From Actinomycetota bacterium (GTDB lineage Bacteria > Actinomycetota > Actinomycetes > Streptosporangiales > Streptosporangiaceae), in contig PMST01000480.1 in the NCBI GenBank assembly GCA_003168295.1, positions 1 to 7,604 on the forward strand: a DNA stretch of 7,604 nt, given 5' to 3'. Below the pieces are notes generated by a model that was not told where the DNA came from, did no database searches, and saw only the letters and a list, made by a program, of their open reading frames with translations. A program made the translations under genes and the position numbers. Below are positions 1-6,891 of this stretch, one piece after another (the stretch's first letter is position 1; each line of letters begins with the position of its first letter).

Positions 1-1
1 G

Positions 2-253
2 TTCTTCGACACCGAGCTGCTCGTTCTCGCCGAGCGGGCCGGGCTGCGGATCGCCGAGGTGCCGGTCGACTGGATCGACGACCCCGACAGCCGGGTCGAC
101 ATCGTCGCCACCGCCCTGGCCGACCTGCGCGGCGTCGCCCGGCTCGGCCGGGCGCTGGCCACCGGCCGGCTGCCGGTCGCGGAGATACGCGCGCAACTCG
201 GCCGGGCGCCGCTGACGTCAACCTCGCCCTATGACATCCCATCGACGATCTGA
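2..253 (+). CDS. Family 2 glycosyltransferase, C-terminal end (partial, 5' end outside window)
   Basis: The reading frame is open from base 2 to a TGA at 251-253, giving the last 83 residues of a protein whose start lies outside the window. The visible part begins FFDTELLVLAERAGLRIAEV and continues with VPVDWIDDPDSRVDI. This matches the conserved C-terminal part of actinobacterial dolichyl/polyprenyl-phosphate sugar synthases (GT2, DPM1/GtrB-like), where the F-F-D-T-E-L-L segment follows the catalytic domain. Such enzymes move a sugar from a nucleotide donor to a polyprenyl phosphate on the cytoplasmic face of the membrane. The catalytic DXD region is not in the window. Many actinobacterial relatives continue into a fused GtrA-like membrane domain after the R-A-Q-L-G-R-A-P stretch; here the protein stops 11 residues after that point. 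The next gene starts 13 bases downstream, so the two are probably cotranscribed, and a GT39 enzyme is a natural user of the lipid-linked sugar. The internal GTG at 59 is not the real start because coding continues upstream of it. Confidence 0.85.
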   Translation, partial: FFDTELLVLAERAGLRIAEVPVDWIDDPDSRVDIVATALADLRGVARLGRALATGRLPVAEIRAQLGRAPLTSTSPYDIPSTI

Positions 254-266
254 CGAGGACTTCGCC

Positions 267-2363
267 ATGACCACGAAGCTGCTGCCAGCACGGCACGCCG
301 CTCACCGCCCCGCCGACGACGTCGGCGCCGGGCGCCACACCCCGCCCACCCCGCCCACCCCGCCGGATGACCGCCGCCGCCTGGAGCGGATCTGGCGCAG
401 TCCGGCGGACCAGCCGCGCTGGGCCCGCCCGGCCCTGCTTAGCCTGCTCGCCCTGACCGCGGTGCTGTACCTATGGGACCTGTCCGCCTCCGGCTACGCC
501 AACAGCTTCTACGCCGCCGCGGTGCAGGCGGGCACCAAGAGCTGGAAGGCGTTCTTCTTCGGCTCGCTGGACGCGGGCAACTCGATCACCGTCGACAAGC
601 CGCCGGCGTCATTGTGGGTGATGGAGCTTTCCGGCCGGATCTTCGGCTTCAACTCCTGGTCGCTGCTGGTCCCGCAGGCCCTGGAGGGGATCGCGGCCGT
701 CGGGTTGCTGTACAGCACCGTGCGCCGGGTGGCCAGCTCCGCCGCGGGCCTGGCCGCCGGGGCCGCGCTCGCGCTCACCCCGGCCGCGGTGCTGATGTTC
801 CGCTTCGACAATCCCGACGCGCTGCTCGTCCTGTGCATGGTCACTGGGGCCTACGCGGTCACCCGGGCCCTGGCGGACGGGCGGACCCGCTGGCTGGTCC
901 TGGCCGGGTCGGTGATCGGCCTGGCGTTCCTGACCAAGATGCTGCAAGGCTTCCTGGTGCTGCCCGCCTTCGCGCTTACCTACCTGCTCGCCGGCCCCGT
1001 CCCGGTGCGGCGCCGGATCGGCCAGGTGCTCGCCGGGGCCGCGGCCGTGCTGGTGGCGGCCGGCTGGTGGGTGCTGATCGTCACGCTGTGGCCGGCCTCC
1101 GACCGGCCCTACATCGGCGGCTCGAGCAACGACTCGATCCTGCAGCTGGTCTTCGGGTACAACGGCCTGGGCCGGATCTTCGGGGGCAGCGGCAACGCCG
1201 GCACGGCGGGTGGCGTCAGCGGCTCCAGCTTCGGCGGGGCCACCGGCTTGTCCCGGCTGTTCAGCAGCGAGATGGGCAACGAGATCTCCTGGCTGCTTCC
1301 GGCCGCGCTGGTCGGGTTCGTCGCCCTGCTGTGGTTCACCCGCCGGGCTCCGCGCACCGACCGGCTGCGCGCGGCCGCCCTGCTGTGGGGCGGCTGGCTG
1401 CTGGTCACCGGCCTGGTGTTCAGCTACATGCAGGGCATTATCCACCCGTACTACACGGTGGCCCTCGCCCCGGCGATCGCCGCGCTCGTCGCCCTGGCCG
1501 CTCACGCCGCCTGGGTACGCCGCGCGACCGTCACCGGCCGCCTGACCTGCGTCGCGCTCGTCCTGGCCGCCGGCCTGTGGAGTTTCGTGCTGCTCGGCCG
1601 GACCAGCAGCTGGCAGCCCGAGCTGCGCTGGCTCGTCCTCGTCCTCACGCTGGTGGCCGGGATCGGCCTGGCCGTGCCGATCGGGCCCCGCCTGGCCGTA
1701 CGCGGCCTGCTCGCGAGCGGCCTGGCGGCCGCGCTGATCGGAACCGCCGCGTTCGGCGTGGCCACCGCGGCCAGCCCGCACACCGGCAGCATCCCGAGCG
1801 TGGGTCCCGCGGCCGCCGCCTCGGCCGGCGGCGGACCGGGGACCGGCGGCGGACTGCCGGGATCGGCTAGCCGCGGCGGCACCGGAACGTCCGGGCCGGG
1901 CGGTTCGGCCAAGACCGGCTCGATGCCGACCGGGTCCGCGCCGACCGGGTCCAGGACAGCGGGCGGTACGACGTCCGGGCCGGACGGGGCGGGCGGCATG
2001 CCGTCCGGCGGGGGCGGCGCGACCACGAGCACCGCGCTGACCGACGCGCTCAAGGCTACGTCGTCGACGTGGGCCGCCGCGGTCGTCGGTGACCAGAGCG
2101 CGGCCACCCTCGAGCTGGCCACCGGCAAGGCCGTCATCTCGATCGGCGGCTGGAGCGGGACCGACCCCTCGCCCACGCTGGCGCAGTTCGAGCAGTACGT
2201 CGCCACCGGGCAGGTGCGGTACCTGATCGCCTCCGGCGGCATGGCGATGGGCGGCGGTTCGGCCGGCGCGGCCGCCCAGATCACCAAGTGGGTGGCGGCG
2301 CACTACAAGAAGATCACCATCGGCGGGCAGACGGTCTACGACCTCAGCCAGCCGCTGAGCTAG
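267..2363 (+). CDS. GT39-family (PMT/ArnT-like, YkcB-like) membrane glycosyltransferase
   Basis: A 698-residue membrane protein likely to transfer a sugar from a polyprenyl-phosphate donor to an acceptor outside the cytoplasmic membrane. After a proline-rich cytoplasmic tail (1-50), hydrophobic segments run from about 53 to 500. Seen near the N-terminal side are D71 in the W-D-L-S segment, the V-D-K-P-P motif at 109-113 and F-R-F-D-N-P-D at 178-184. These resemble the acidic first-loop and V-D-K-P-P signatures of PMT_2/ArnT-like enzymes. H-P-Y-Y at 393-396 is also typical. A Gly/Ser/Thr/Pro-rich stretch (about 505-590) leads to a soluble C-terminal domain (about 591-698) like that of YkcB-type proteins, presumably extracytoplasmic. 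I chose ATG 267 because GAGGA at 255-259 lies 7 bases upstream. An in-frame ATG at 231 would add 12 residues but overlaps the upstream gene and lacks a good ribosome site. The acceptor and sugar cannot be read from the sequence. Confidence 0.9.
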   Translation: MTTKLLPARHAAHRPADDVGAGRHTPPTPPTPPDDRRRLERIWRSPADQPRWARPALLSLLALTAVLYLWDLSASGYANSFYAAAVQAGTKSWKAFFFGSLDAGNSITVDKPPASLWVMELSGRIFGFNSWSLLVPQALEGIAAVGLLYSTVRRVASSAAGLAAGAALALTPAAVLMFRFDNPDALLVLCMVTGAYAVTRALADGRTRWLVLAGSVIGLAFLTKMLQGFLVLPAFALTYLLAGPVPVRRRIGQVLAGAAAVLVAAGWWVLIVTLWPASDRPYIGGSSNDSILQLVFGYNGLGRIFGGSGNAGTAGGVSGSSFGGATGLSRLFSSEMGNEISWLLPAALVGFVALLWFTRRAPRTDRLRAAALLWGGWLLVTGLVFSYMQGIIHPYYTVALAPAIAALVALAAHAAWVRRATVTGRLTCVALVLAAGLWSFVLLGRTSSWQPELRWLVLVLTLVAGIGLAVPIGPRLAVRGLLASGLAAALIGTAAFGVATAASPHTGSIPSVGPAAAASAGGGPGTGGGLPGSASRGGTGTSGPGGSAKTGSMPTGSAPTGSRTAGGTTSGPDGAGGMPSGGGGATTSTALTDALKATSSTWAAAVVGDQSAATLELATGKAVISIGGWSGTDPSPTLAQFEQYVATGQVRYLIASGGMAMGGGSAGAAAQITKWVAAHYKKITIGGQTVYDLSQPLS
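338..364 (+). repeat. Three tandem copies of a 9-bp unit CACCCCGCC
   Basis: Three perfect copies of CACCCCGCC lie end to end in frame within the start of the GT39 gene and encode the H/T-P-P repeats of its cytoplasmic N-terminal tail. A perfect in-frame microrepeat can gain or lose three-residue units without breaking the gene, so its length may vary between strains. Confidence 0.8.
1925..1952 (+). repeat. Direct repeat in the Gly/Ser/Thr-rich linker coding region
   Basis: GCCGACCGGGTCC occurs at 1925-1937 and again at 1940-1952, a 15-bp period. It encodes two P-T-G-S units in the low-complexity linker of the GT39 protein. It probably reflects repeat expansion of a flexible spacer between the membrane part and the C-terminal domain. 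Confidence 0.7.
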
Positions 2364-2387
2364 CCGGCTCAGCCCCCAGGCCGGCTA
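2354..2387 (+). other. Overlapping, mutually exclusive hairpins at the GT39 stop codon
   Basis: Two dyads share bases around the TAG at 2361-2363. GCTGAGC (2354-2360) pairs with GCTCAGC (2367-2373) around a 6-base loop. TAGCCGGC (2361-2368) pairs with GCCGGCTA (2380-2387) around an 11-base loop. They cannot form together. No T-run follows. They may protect the transcript end or add to the terminator immediately downstream; the role is inferred. Confidence 0.4.
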
Positions 2388-2389
2388 CC

Positions 2390-2435
2390 GCCCCGTCACC
2401 ACCCCCGACCCCCCAACCCCGGGTGGTGGCGGGGC
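2390..2435 (+). terminator. Strong stem-loop, probable terminator of the GT2-GT39 operon
   Basis: Bases 2390-2404 pair with 2421-2435 over 15 positions, 14 Watson-Crick and one G-T (2396/2429), around a 16-base C-rich loop. It begins 27 bases after the GT39 stop. There is no downstream T-tract, but U-less hairpin terminators are common in actinomycetes. It separates the glycosyltransferase genes from the two-component operon. The stem is seen directly; termination is inferred. Confidence 0.65.
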
Positions 2436-2450
2436 CCGGTCATACGGTGG

Positions 2451-2513
2451 GTGGCCAGACAGCGGCCACGGCACGCGTGATGCTGGTCATGGCGGGTGAT
2501 GGCACGTTACGTT
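2451..2513 (+). promoter_or_regulatory. Candidate promoter and direct-repeat region upstream of the response regulator
   Basis: TACGTT (2508-2513) fits the actinobacterial -10 pattern TAnnnT. TGGTCA (2484-2489), 18 bases upstream of it, is a 4/6 match to TTGACA. This predicts a start near 2520 and a leader of about 32 bases. Three related hexamers, GTGATG (2477), GTCATG (2486) and GTGATG (2496), recur at 9-10 bp across the -35 region. That spacing is close to one helical turn, as OmpR-family regulators often use. A separate dyad, GTGGCC (2451-2456) with GGCCAC (2464-2469), lies just upstream. Autoregulation by the encoded regulator is possible but only inferred. I see no coding sequence in 2364-2551. 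Confidence 0.35.
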
Positions 2514-2551
2514 CGGCCTTAATCGGTTGTTCCTGAGGGGATGGGGTAGTC

Positions 2552-3277
2552 GTGACCGAGCGGATTCAGCTCAGCCGGCCGGACGGGACCCCGATGCGGG
2601 TCCTGGTCGTGGAGGACGAGGGCACGCTGGCCCAGATGCTCACGATGGCGTTCGACTACGAGGGCTGGGCGGTCCGGACGGCGCCGGACGGGCCGGCCGG
2701 GGTGCGGGCCGCGCGCGAATTCAAACCCGACGTGGTGGTGCTCGACATCATGCTGCCCGGCTTCGACGGCCTGGAGGTCCTGGCCCGGCTGCGCGCCGAG
2801 GCGCTCGAGGTGCCGGTGCTCTACCTGTCCGCCCGCGACGCCGTCGAGGACCGGATCGCCGGCCTGGACGCGGGCGCCCAGGACTACGTCACCAAGCCGT
2901 TCAGCCTGGCCGAGGTGGTCACCCGGGTCCGTGGCATGCTGCGCCGGGCCGGGATCGCCGCGGAAACCCAGGAAACCCGCCTGGTCGTGGGGGATCTCGT
3001 GCTCGACGAGAGCACCAGGGAAGTCAGCCGCGCCGGCGCGGACCTGACGCTGACCGCGACCGAGTTCGAGGTGCTCCGCTTCCTCATGCAGAACCCGCGG
3101 CACGTGCTGACCAAGGGGCAGATCCTCGAGCGCGTCTGGCGGTACGACTTCGGCGGCCAGACCAACGTCGTCGAGCTGTACATCTCCTACCTGCGCCGCA
3201 AGATCGAGGCCGGCCGGCCGCCGATGATCCACACCGTCCGCGGCGTGGGCTACGTCCTCAAACCCGCAAATGACTAA
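2552..3277 (+). CDS. OmpR-family two-component response regulator
   Basis: A 241-residue DNA-binding response regulator, expected to be phosphorylated by the kinase encoded next to it. The receiver domain spans about 16-127: acidic pocket E21-D22, phosphoacceptor D65 in V-V-V-L-D-I-M-L-P-G, S93, Y112 and K115 in Y-V-T-K-P-F. A winged-helix domain of the Trans_reg_C type follows (about 142-238), with the conserved recognition-helix stretch N-V-V-E-L-Y-I-S-Y-L-R-R-K and the final V-R-G-V-G-Y-V-L wing. The length is normal for the family. I chose GTG 2552: GAGGGG sits at 2535-2540 and GGGG at 2543-2546, and the resulting extension M-T-E-R-I-Q-L-S-R-P-D-G-T-P is a recurrent N-terminus among actinobacterial regulators of this type. 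ATG 2594 would also leave the receiver intact. It resembles the TcrA/MprA group, but the sequence does not justify a specific symbol. The stop overlaps the kinase start, so the pair should be made together. Confidence 0.95.
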   Translation: MTERIQLSRPDGTPMRVLVVEDEGTLAQMLTMAFDYEGWAVRTAPDGPAGVRAAREFKPDVVVLDIMLPGFDGLEVLARLRAEALEVPVLYLSARDAVEDRIAGLDAGAQDYVTKPFSLAEVVTRVRGMLRRAGIAAETQETRLVVGDLVLDESTREVSRAGADLTLTATEFEVLRFLMQNPRHVLTKGQILERVWRYDFGGQTNVVELYISYLRRKIEAGRPPMIHTVRGVGYVLKPAND

Positions 3278-4775
3278 CACCGAACGGACGGTGGTACCCC
3301 GCCTCCGCCCCCGTCTTCGCCGCGGCTCCCGGTCGCTGCGGGTCCGGCTGCTGCTCGTCCTGGTCGCCCTGCTCGCGGTGGTGTGCGCCGCGGTCGGCTG
3401 GATCACCGTGATCGCGATGCAGGACTTCCTCATCGGTCAGCTGGACGCCCAGCTGACCTCGGCCGGCGGCCGGGCGGTCCACGTCGCGCCGCCGACCGGC
3501 GGCCAGGGCGGCGGCTCGGGCCCCGGCCCGTCGGGGGCGAGGTTCCTGCTCGCTCCCGGCCAGGCGGTCGGCACGCTCGGCGTCCGGGTCGAGAACGGGA
3601 AGGTCACCGCGGCCGCCGTGCTGGACGGCAACGGGAAGCTCGACGCGGTGGCGCCCGCGCGGGTGTCGGTGCTGGCTTCGGTGCACCCGGGCGGGGCGCC
3701 CCGGACGGTGACGATCGCCGGGCTCGGCGAGTTCCGGGTGGCCGGCCTGCCGGCGGGCCGGGGCGACGTGCTTATCACCGGGCTGCCCCTGAGTGACGTT
3801 CAGCGCGCGATCCACCAGATCATCGTGGTCGAGATCGTCGTCGCGGCCGCGGGCCTCGTGCTGGCCACCGCGGCGGGCGCGTTGATCATCCGCCGCACGC
3901 TGCGGCCGCTGCGCCGGGTCGCGGACACCGCGGTCCGGGTGAGCATGCTGCCGCTGGCCCAGGGCGACGTGGCGATCGAGGAACGGATCGACCCGCGCCA
4001 GGCCGCCGACCGGACCGAGGTCGGCCAGGTCGCGGGGGCGGTCAACCGGCTGCTCGATCACGTCGACGCCGCGCTGACCGCCCGGCAGGGCAGCGAGATG
4101 AAGGTGCGCCGGTTCGTGGCCGACGCCAGTCACGAACTCCGTACCCCGCTGACCGCGATCCGCGGGTACGCGGAGCTGACCCGCCCGATGCGCCCGGACG
4201 CGCCGGCCCAGCTGAGCTACGCGCTGGAACGCGTCGAATCCGAGGCCGAACGCATGACCGCGATGGTCGAGGACCTGCTGATGCTGGCCCGCCTGGACGC
4301 CGGCCGGGAACTCGCGCACGACCCCGTCGACCTCACCCACCTGCTGCTCGATGTCGTCAGCGACGCGGTGGCCAGCAGCCCCGGGCACCACTACGAGCTG
4401 AAGCTGCCCGAGGAGCCGTTCACCGTGACCGGCGACGCCAGCAGTTTGCACCAGGTGTTCGCCAACCTGCTGGCCAACAGCCGGGTGCATACCCCGCCGG
4501 GCACCCGCGTGGTGGTCATGCTGAGCAGCAGCGAGCCCGGCACGGCCGTGGTCACCGTGCTCGACGACGGCCCGGGCATCGACGCGGCCCTGCTGCCCAC
4601 CATCTTCGAGCGGTTCGCCCGCGGGGCCGAGTCCCGGCACCGCGACGCCGGCAGCACCGGCCTCGGGCTGGCCATCGTCCGGGCCATCGTCGAGAGCCAC
4701 CACGGCACGGTCCAGGTCACGACCCGCCCCGGCCAGACCGCCTTCATCGTGCGCCTACCGCTCCAGCCCTCCTGA
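3270..4775 (+). CDS. Membrane sensor histidine kinase (HAMP, HisKA, HATPase_c)
   Basis: A 501-residue sensor kinase, the probable partner of the upstream regulator. After a basic N-terminal tail come a first membrane helix (about 26-48), an extracytoplasmic region (about 51-180) and a second helix (about 184-207). A HAMP linker follows (about 208-270). The HisKA domain has phosphoacceptor H288 in A-S-H-E-L-R-T-P-L. The ATPase domain (about 385-500) shows an N-box (L-L-A-N-S at 400-404, with H407-T-P-P), G1 box D-D-G-P-G-I (432-437), an F-box around 446-449 and G2 box G-S-T-G-L-G-L-A (461-468). All catalytic landmarks are present. The sensor region holds a Gly/Pro-rich stretch (about 75-89) and no domain I recognise, so the signal is unknown. 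ATG 3270 overlaps the regulator's stop by 8 bases and lacks a clear ribosome site, pointing to translational coupling. Its 3' end overlaps the convergent TetR gene by 21 bases. Confidence 0.95.
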   Translation: MTNTERTVVPRLRPRLRRGSRSLRVRLLLVLVALLAVVCAAVGWITVIAMQDFLIGQLDAQLTSAGGRAVHVAPPTGGQGGGSGPGPSGARFLLAPGQAVGTLGVRVENGKVTAAAVLDGNGKLDAVAPARVSVLASVHPGGAPRTVTIAGLGEFRVAGLPAGRGDVLITGLPLSDVQRAIHQIIVVEIVVAAAGLVLATAAGALIIRRTLRPLRRVADTAVRVSMLPLAQGDVAIEERIDPRQAADRTEVGQVAGAVNRLLDHVDAALTARQGSEMKVRRFVADASHELRTPLTAIRGYAELTRPMRPDAPAQLSYALERVESEAERMTAMVEDLLMLARLDAGRELAHDPVDLTHLLLDVVSDAVASSPGHHYELKLPEEPFTVTGDASSLHQVFANLLANSRVHTPPGTRVVVMLSSSEPGTAVVTVLDDGPGIDAALLPTIFERFARGAESRHRDAGSTGLGLAIVRAIVESHHGTVQVTTRPGQTAFIVRLPLQPS

Positions 4776-5393
4776 CCCGCCGGTGCTGGTCAGCGGCGGT
4801 GTGCTGCTAAGCGGCCCGGTGGCGCGCAGGCCGGCCAGCTGGATATCGAGGAACCGCGGCCACGCCTCGGGAGCGGCCTGCACCAGCCCGCGCATGGCCC
4901 AGATGAGCACCAGGATGTCGCCGCCGGTAATGGCCGGGTTCACCGTGCCGGCCGCTCGGGCGCGGGCGGTGAGCTCGTCGATGGCGGCTCGGATCCGGTG
5001 CGCGGCGGCGTCGTCGGTGTGCCGCGCCAGGAGCAGGCTCGCGTACCGCGCATGGTCTTCGAAAGACTGGCCGAGGGCATGCAGCAGCTCTTCGAGGCCG
5101 TGGCCGTCGGGGCGCGCCAGCGCCCGTTCGGCGGACGACACGATCTCCTCCAGGGCCAGCTCAAGCAGTTCGTCGATGAGGGCGTCTTTGCTGGCGAACC
5201 GGCGGTACACGGTGCCCACGCCCACGCCCGCCCGCGCGGCGATCTCCTCCATGCAGGCGTCGGCGCCGGACTCGCCGAGCACCTCGCGCGCGGCGGCGAG
5301 GATGCGGTCATGATTCCGCCGGGCGTCGCGCCGGGTCGCCGCAGGCCGGTGCCTGACCGCGGCTGGCGGTGAAGTCTTTCCGCTCGCGCTCAC
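4755..5393 (-). CDS. TetR-family transcriptional regulator of the adjacent exporter operon
   Basis: A 212-residue TetR-family repressor. The N-terminal DNA-binding domain (about 22-75) has the family hallmarks: R-I-L-A-A-A-R-E-V-L, then the helix-turn-helix with I-A-A-R-A-G-V-G-V-G-T-V-Y-R-R-F and K69-D70. The C-terminal ligand-binding part (about 85-195) resembles the SbtR-like type common in actinomycetes, and the last 20 residues are a Gly/Ser/Thr-rich tail. I chose GTG 5393, whose last two bases begin the exporter's stop codon (GTGA, 4-base overlap). The open frame continues upstream into the exporter gene, but there it is a shadow. No strong ribosome site is visible, in keeping with translational coupling. 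It lies second in the exporter operon, so it probably represses itself together with the exporter through the CGGAA-N6-TTCCG dyads near 6870-6919. The inducing ligand is unknown and is likely related to the exporter's substrate. Confidence 0.92.
   Translation of the reverse strand: MSASGKTSPPAAVRHRPAATRRDARRNHDRILAAAREVLGESGADACMEEIAARAGVGVGTVYRRFASKDALIDELLELALEEIVSSAERALARPDGHGLEELLHALGQSFEDHARYASLLLARHTDDAAAHRIRAAIDELTARARAAGTVNPAITGGDILVLIWAMRGLVQAAPEAWPRFLDIQLAGLRATGPLSSTPPLTSTGGSGGLER
4772..4799 (+). terminator. Weak hairpin pair at the kinase stop, possible terminator
   Basis: CTGACC (4772-4777) pairs with GGTCAG (4788-4793) around a 10-base loop and includes the kinase TGA. An alternative stem pairs CCGCCG (4777-4782) with CGGCGG (4794-4799). 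There is no T-tract, and the region also codes for the TetR C-terminus, so it is a weak candidate for ending the two-component transcript. Confidence 0.25.
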
Positions 5394-6853
5394 TCGCTCT
5401 TGTCCCCGACGATCGTCCCGCCGGGGACCATCGCCAGCTCGGCGTGCTCCGGCTCGCCGGCCTTGCGCCGCAGGCCCCGCGCCGACGGGATCAGCAGGCC
5501 GGCCAGTGCGGCCACCACCAGCGCGGCGGCCATCACCGCGAAACCGATCGTGTAACCGGACTCCTTCGGCAGCCCGGACGGCTCGAGCCGGGAGGTGACG
5601 ATGCTGGCCATCACGGCCGCGCCGATGCTGCCGCCGATGGTGCGGATGTTCGCGTTCATGCCGCTCGCGACGCCTGTCTGCGAGGCCGGCACCGCGGCGA
5701 CGACCAGGGCGGACATCGCCGAGAAGGCGAGCCCGAAGCCGAGGCCCATGATGGCGCTGGCCAGGTAGATCTCCCACTCGCGGGAGTGCGCGAAGGCGAG
5801 CATCGACATGGCCACGCACCCGGCCAGGCACCCGGCGATCACGAGGACCTTGCCCCCGAGCCGCCGGGCCAGCCGGCCCGCGAACATGCCCACGGCGAAC
5901 ATGGTGGCCGCCGCGGGCAGCAGCATCAGCCCGGACCTGGTGATGCTCGCGCCGAACCCGTACCCGGCGGCCGACGGCGTCTGCACGAACTCCGGCAGGA
6001 AGGCGAACGTCGCGTACATCCCCAGCCCGATCAGCAGCGCGACCAGGTTGTTCGTCCACACGCCCGGCCGCCGCATCATCTTCATGTCGATCAGCGGCGT
6101 GGCCGCCCGCAGTTCGGCGATCATCCAGCCCGCGGCCAGCACCACGGCCCCGGCCAGCAGGCCGATCACCCGGCCGGAGCCCCAGCCCCAGTCCGGCGCT
6201 TCGCTGAGCGCGACCAGCAGCGCGACCAGCCAGGCGGACAGCAGTACGGCCGGCAGCCAGCTGATCCGCCCCGAGGTACGCACCGGCGACTCGGGCACGA
6301 ACAGCACCGCGGAGGTGGCCGCCACGATGGTGAGGATCAGCGGCAGCCAGAACAGCCAGTGGTAGTCCAGCAGGTCCACGATGGGACCCGCCAGGACGAT
6401 GCCGAGGCCGGCCCCCACCGCGGTCAGGGCCGCGAGCGCCCCGACCGCGCCGGTCACCTTGTCGGCCGGGAACTCGTCCCGGATGATCCCGAACGCGACG
6501 GGTATCATCCCGCCGCCGATCCCCTGGATCACCCGGGCCACGATCATGACGCCGATCGACGACGCGACCGCCGCTAGCAGCGAACCCACCGCCAGCGCGA
6601 TCAGCGTGGCGACGAAGACCCGCTCCTTGCCGATCATGTCGCCGACCCGCCCGAGGATCGGCGTCATGATCGACGCCGCCAGCAGGTACGCGGTGAGCAC
6701 CCACGTCGCGGTGCCCTGCGTGGTGTGCAGCTGATGCTGGACCGTCGTCAGCACCGGGATCACCAGCGACTGCAGCAGCGCGAACGCCGCGACGCCCACG
6801 GCCAGCACCCCGAACGTCACCCGGTAATGTGCGCGCCGGCTGCCCATTGCCAC
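5390..6853 (-). CDS. MFS drug-exporter-like transporter (DHA2 type, about 14 membrane segments)
   Basis: A 487-residue major facilitator transporter, likely a proton-driven multidrug or natural-product exporter of the DHA2 (EmrB/QacA) type. Hydrophobic segments cover nearly the whole chain (about 12 to 455), consistent with 14 helices. The motif-A loop is G-R-V-G-D-M-I-G-K-E-R (68-78), a motif-B-like R107-V-I-Q-G-I-G-G-G follows, and an antiporter motif-C-like stretch G-x-x-x-A-G-P-I-V-D lies at 151-160. The motif usually ends G-P-x-x-G-G, so the V-D there is a small deviation. W-T-N-N-L near 276-280 and the Gly-rich R-T-I-G-G-S-I-G late segment are also usual in the family. I chose GTG 6853 because GGGGAGG (6865-6859) lies 5 bases upstream; the ATG two codons later (6847) is the alternative. 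The TetR gene follows with a 4-base overlap, making a two-gene operon. The substrate cannot be predicted. Confidence 0.93.
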   Translation of the reverse strand: MAMGSRRAHYRVTFGVLAVGVAAFALLQSLVIPVLTTVQHQLHTTQGTATWVLTAYLLAASIMTPILGRVGDMIGKERVFVATLIALAVGSLLAAVASSIGVMIVARVIQGIGGGMIPVAFGIIRDEFPADKVTGAVGALAALTAVGAGLGIVLAGPIVDLLDYHWLFWLPLILTIVAATSAVLFVPESPVRTSGRISWLPAVLLSAWLVALLVALSEAPDWGWGSGRVIGLLAGAVVLAAGWMIAELRAATPLIDMKMMRRPGVWTNNLVALLIGLGMYATFAFLPEFVQTPSAAGYGFGASITRSGLMLLPAAATMFAVGMFAGRLARRLGGKVLVIAGCLAGCVAMSMLAFAHSREWEIYLASAIMGLGFGLAFSAMSALVVAAVPASQTGVASGMNANIRTIGGSIGAAVMASIVTSRLEPSGLPKESGYTIGFAVMAAALVVAALAGLLIPSARGLRRKAGEPEHAELAMVPGGTIVGDKSE

Positions 6854-6869
6854 GAAGACCTCCCCGAAC

Positions 6870-6885
6870 CGGAACCGCGCTTCCG
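6870..6885 (-). promoter_or_regulatory. Candidate TetR operator O2 (CGGAA-N6-TTCCG)
   Basis: CGGAACCGCGCTTCCG is a 16-bp dyad with 5-bp arms identical to those of O1, and the same 6-bp spacer length. It lies 17 bases upstream of the exporter start, at or just after the predicted transcription start (about 6885). Binding here would block early transcription. It is weaker than O1 because its arms extend only 5 bp. Confidence 0.5.
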
Positions 6886-6891
6886 CTCAGC

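Noticed and set aside
231..266. ATG at 231 as the start of the GT39 protein
   Set aside because: It overlaps the upstream gene and lacks a ribosome site, while ATG 267 has GAGGA at a 7-base distance. It is not excluded.
609..2303. Long open frame on the minus strand opposite the GT39 gene
   Set aside because: Its translation is rich in Arg, Gly and Pro with no domain. It is an artefact of high G/C at third positions on the opposite strand.
3258..4703. Minus-strand open frame opposite the kinase gene
   Set aside because: His/Arg/Gly-rich translation without motifs; it is a shadow of the kinase, which has all of its catalytic boxes.
5394..6704. Upstream extension of the TetR frame into the exporter gene, suggesting a 649-residue protein
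   Set aside because: The added part is low-complexity Arg/Gly-rich shadow of the exporter gene. The TetR protein has a normal length from the GTG at 5393.
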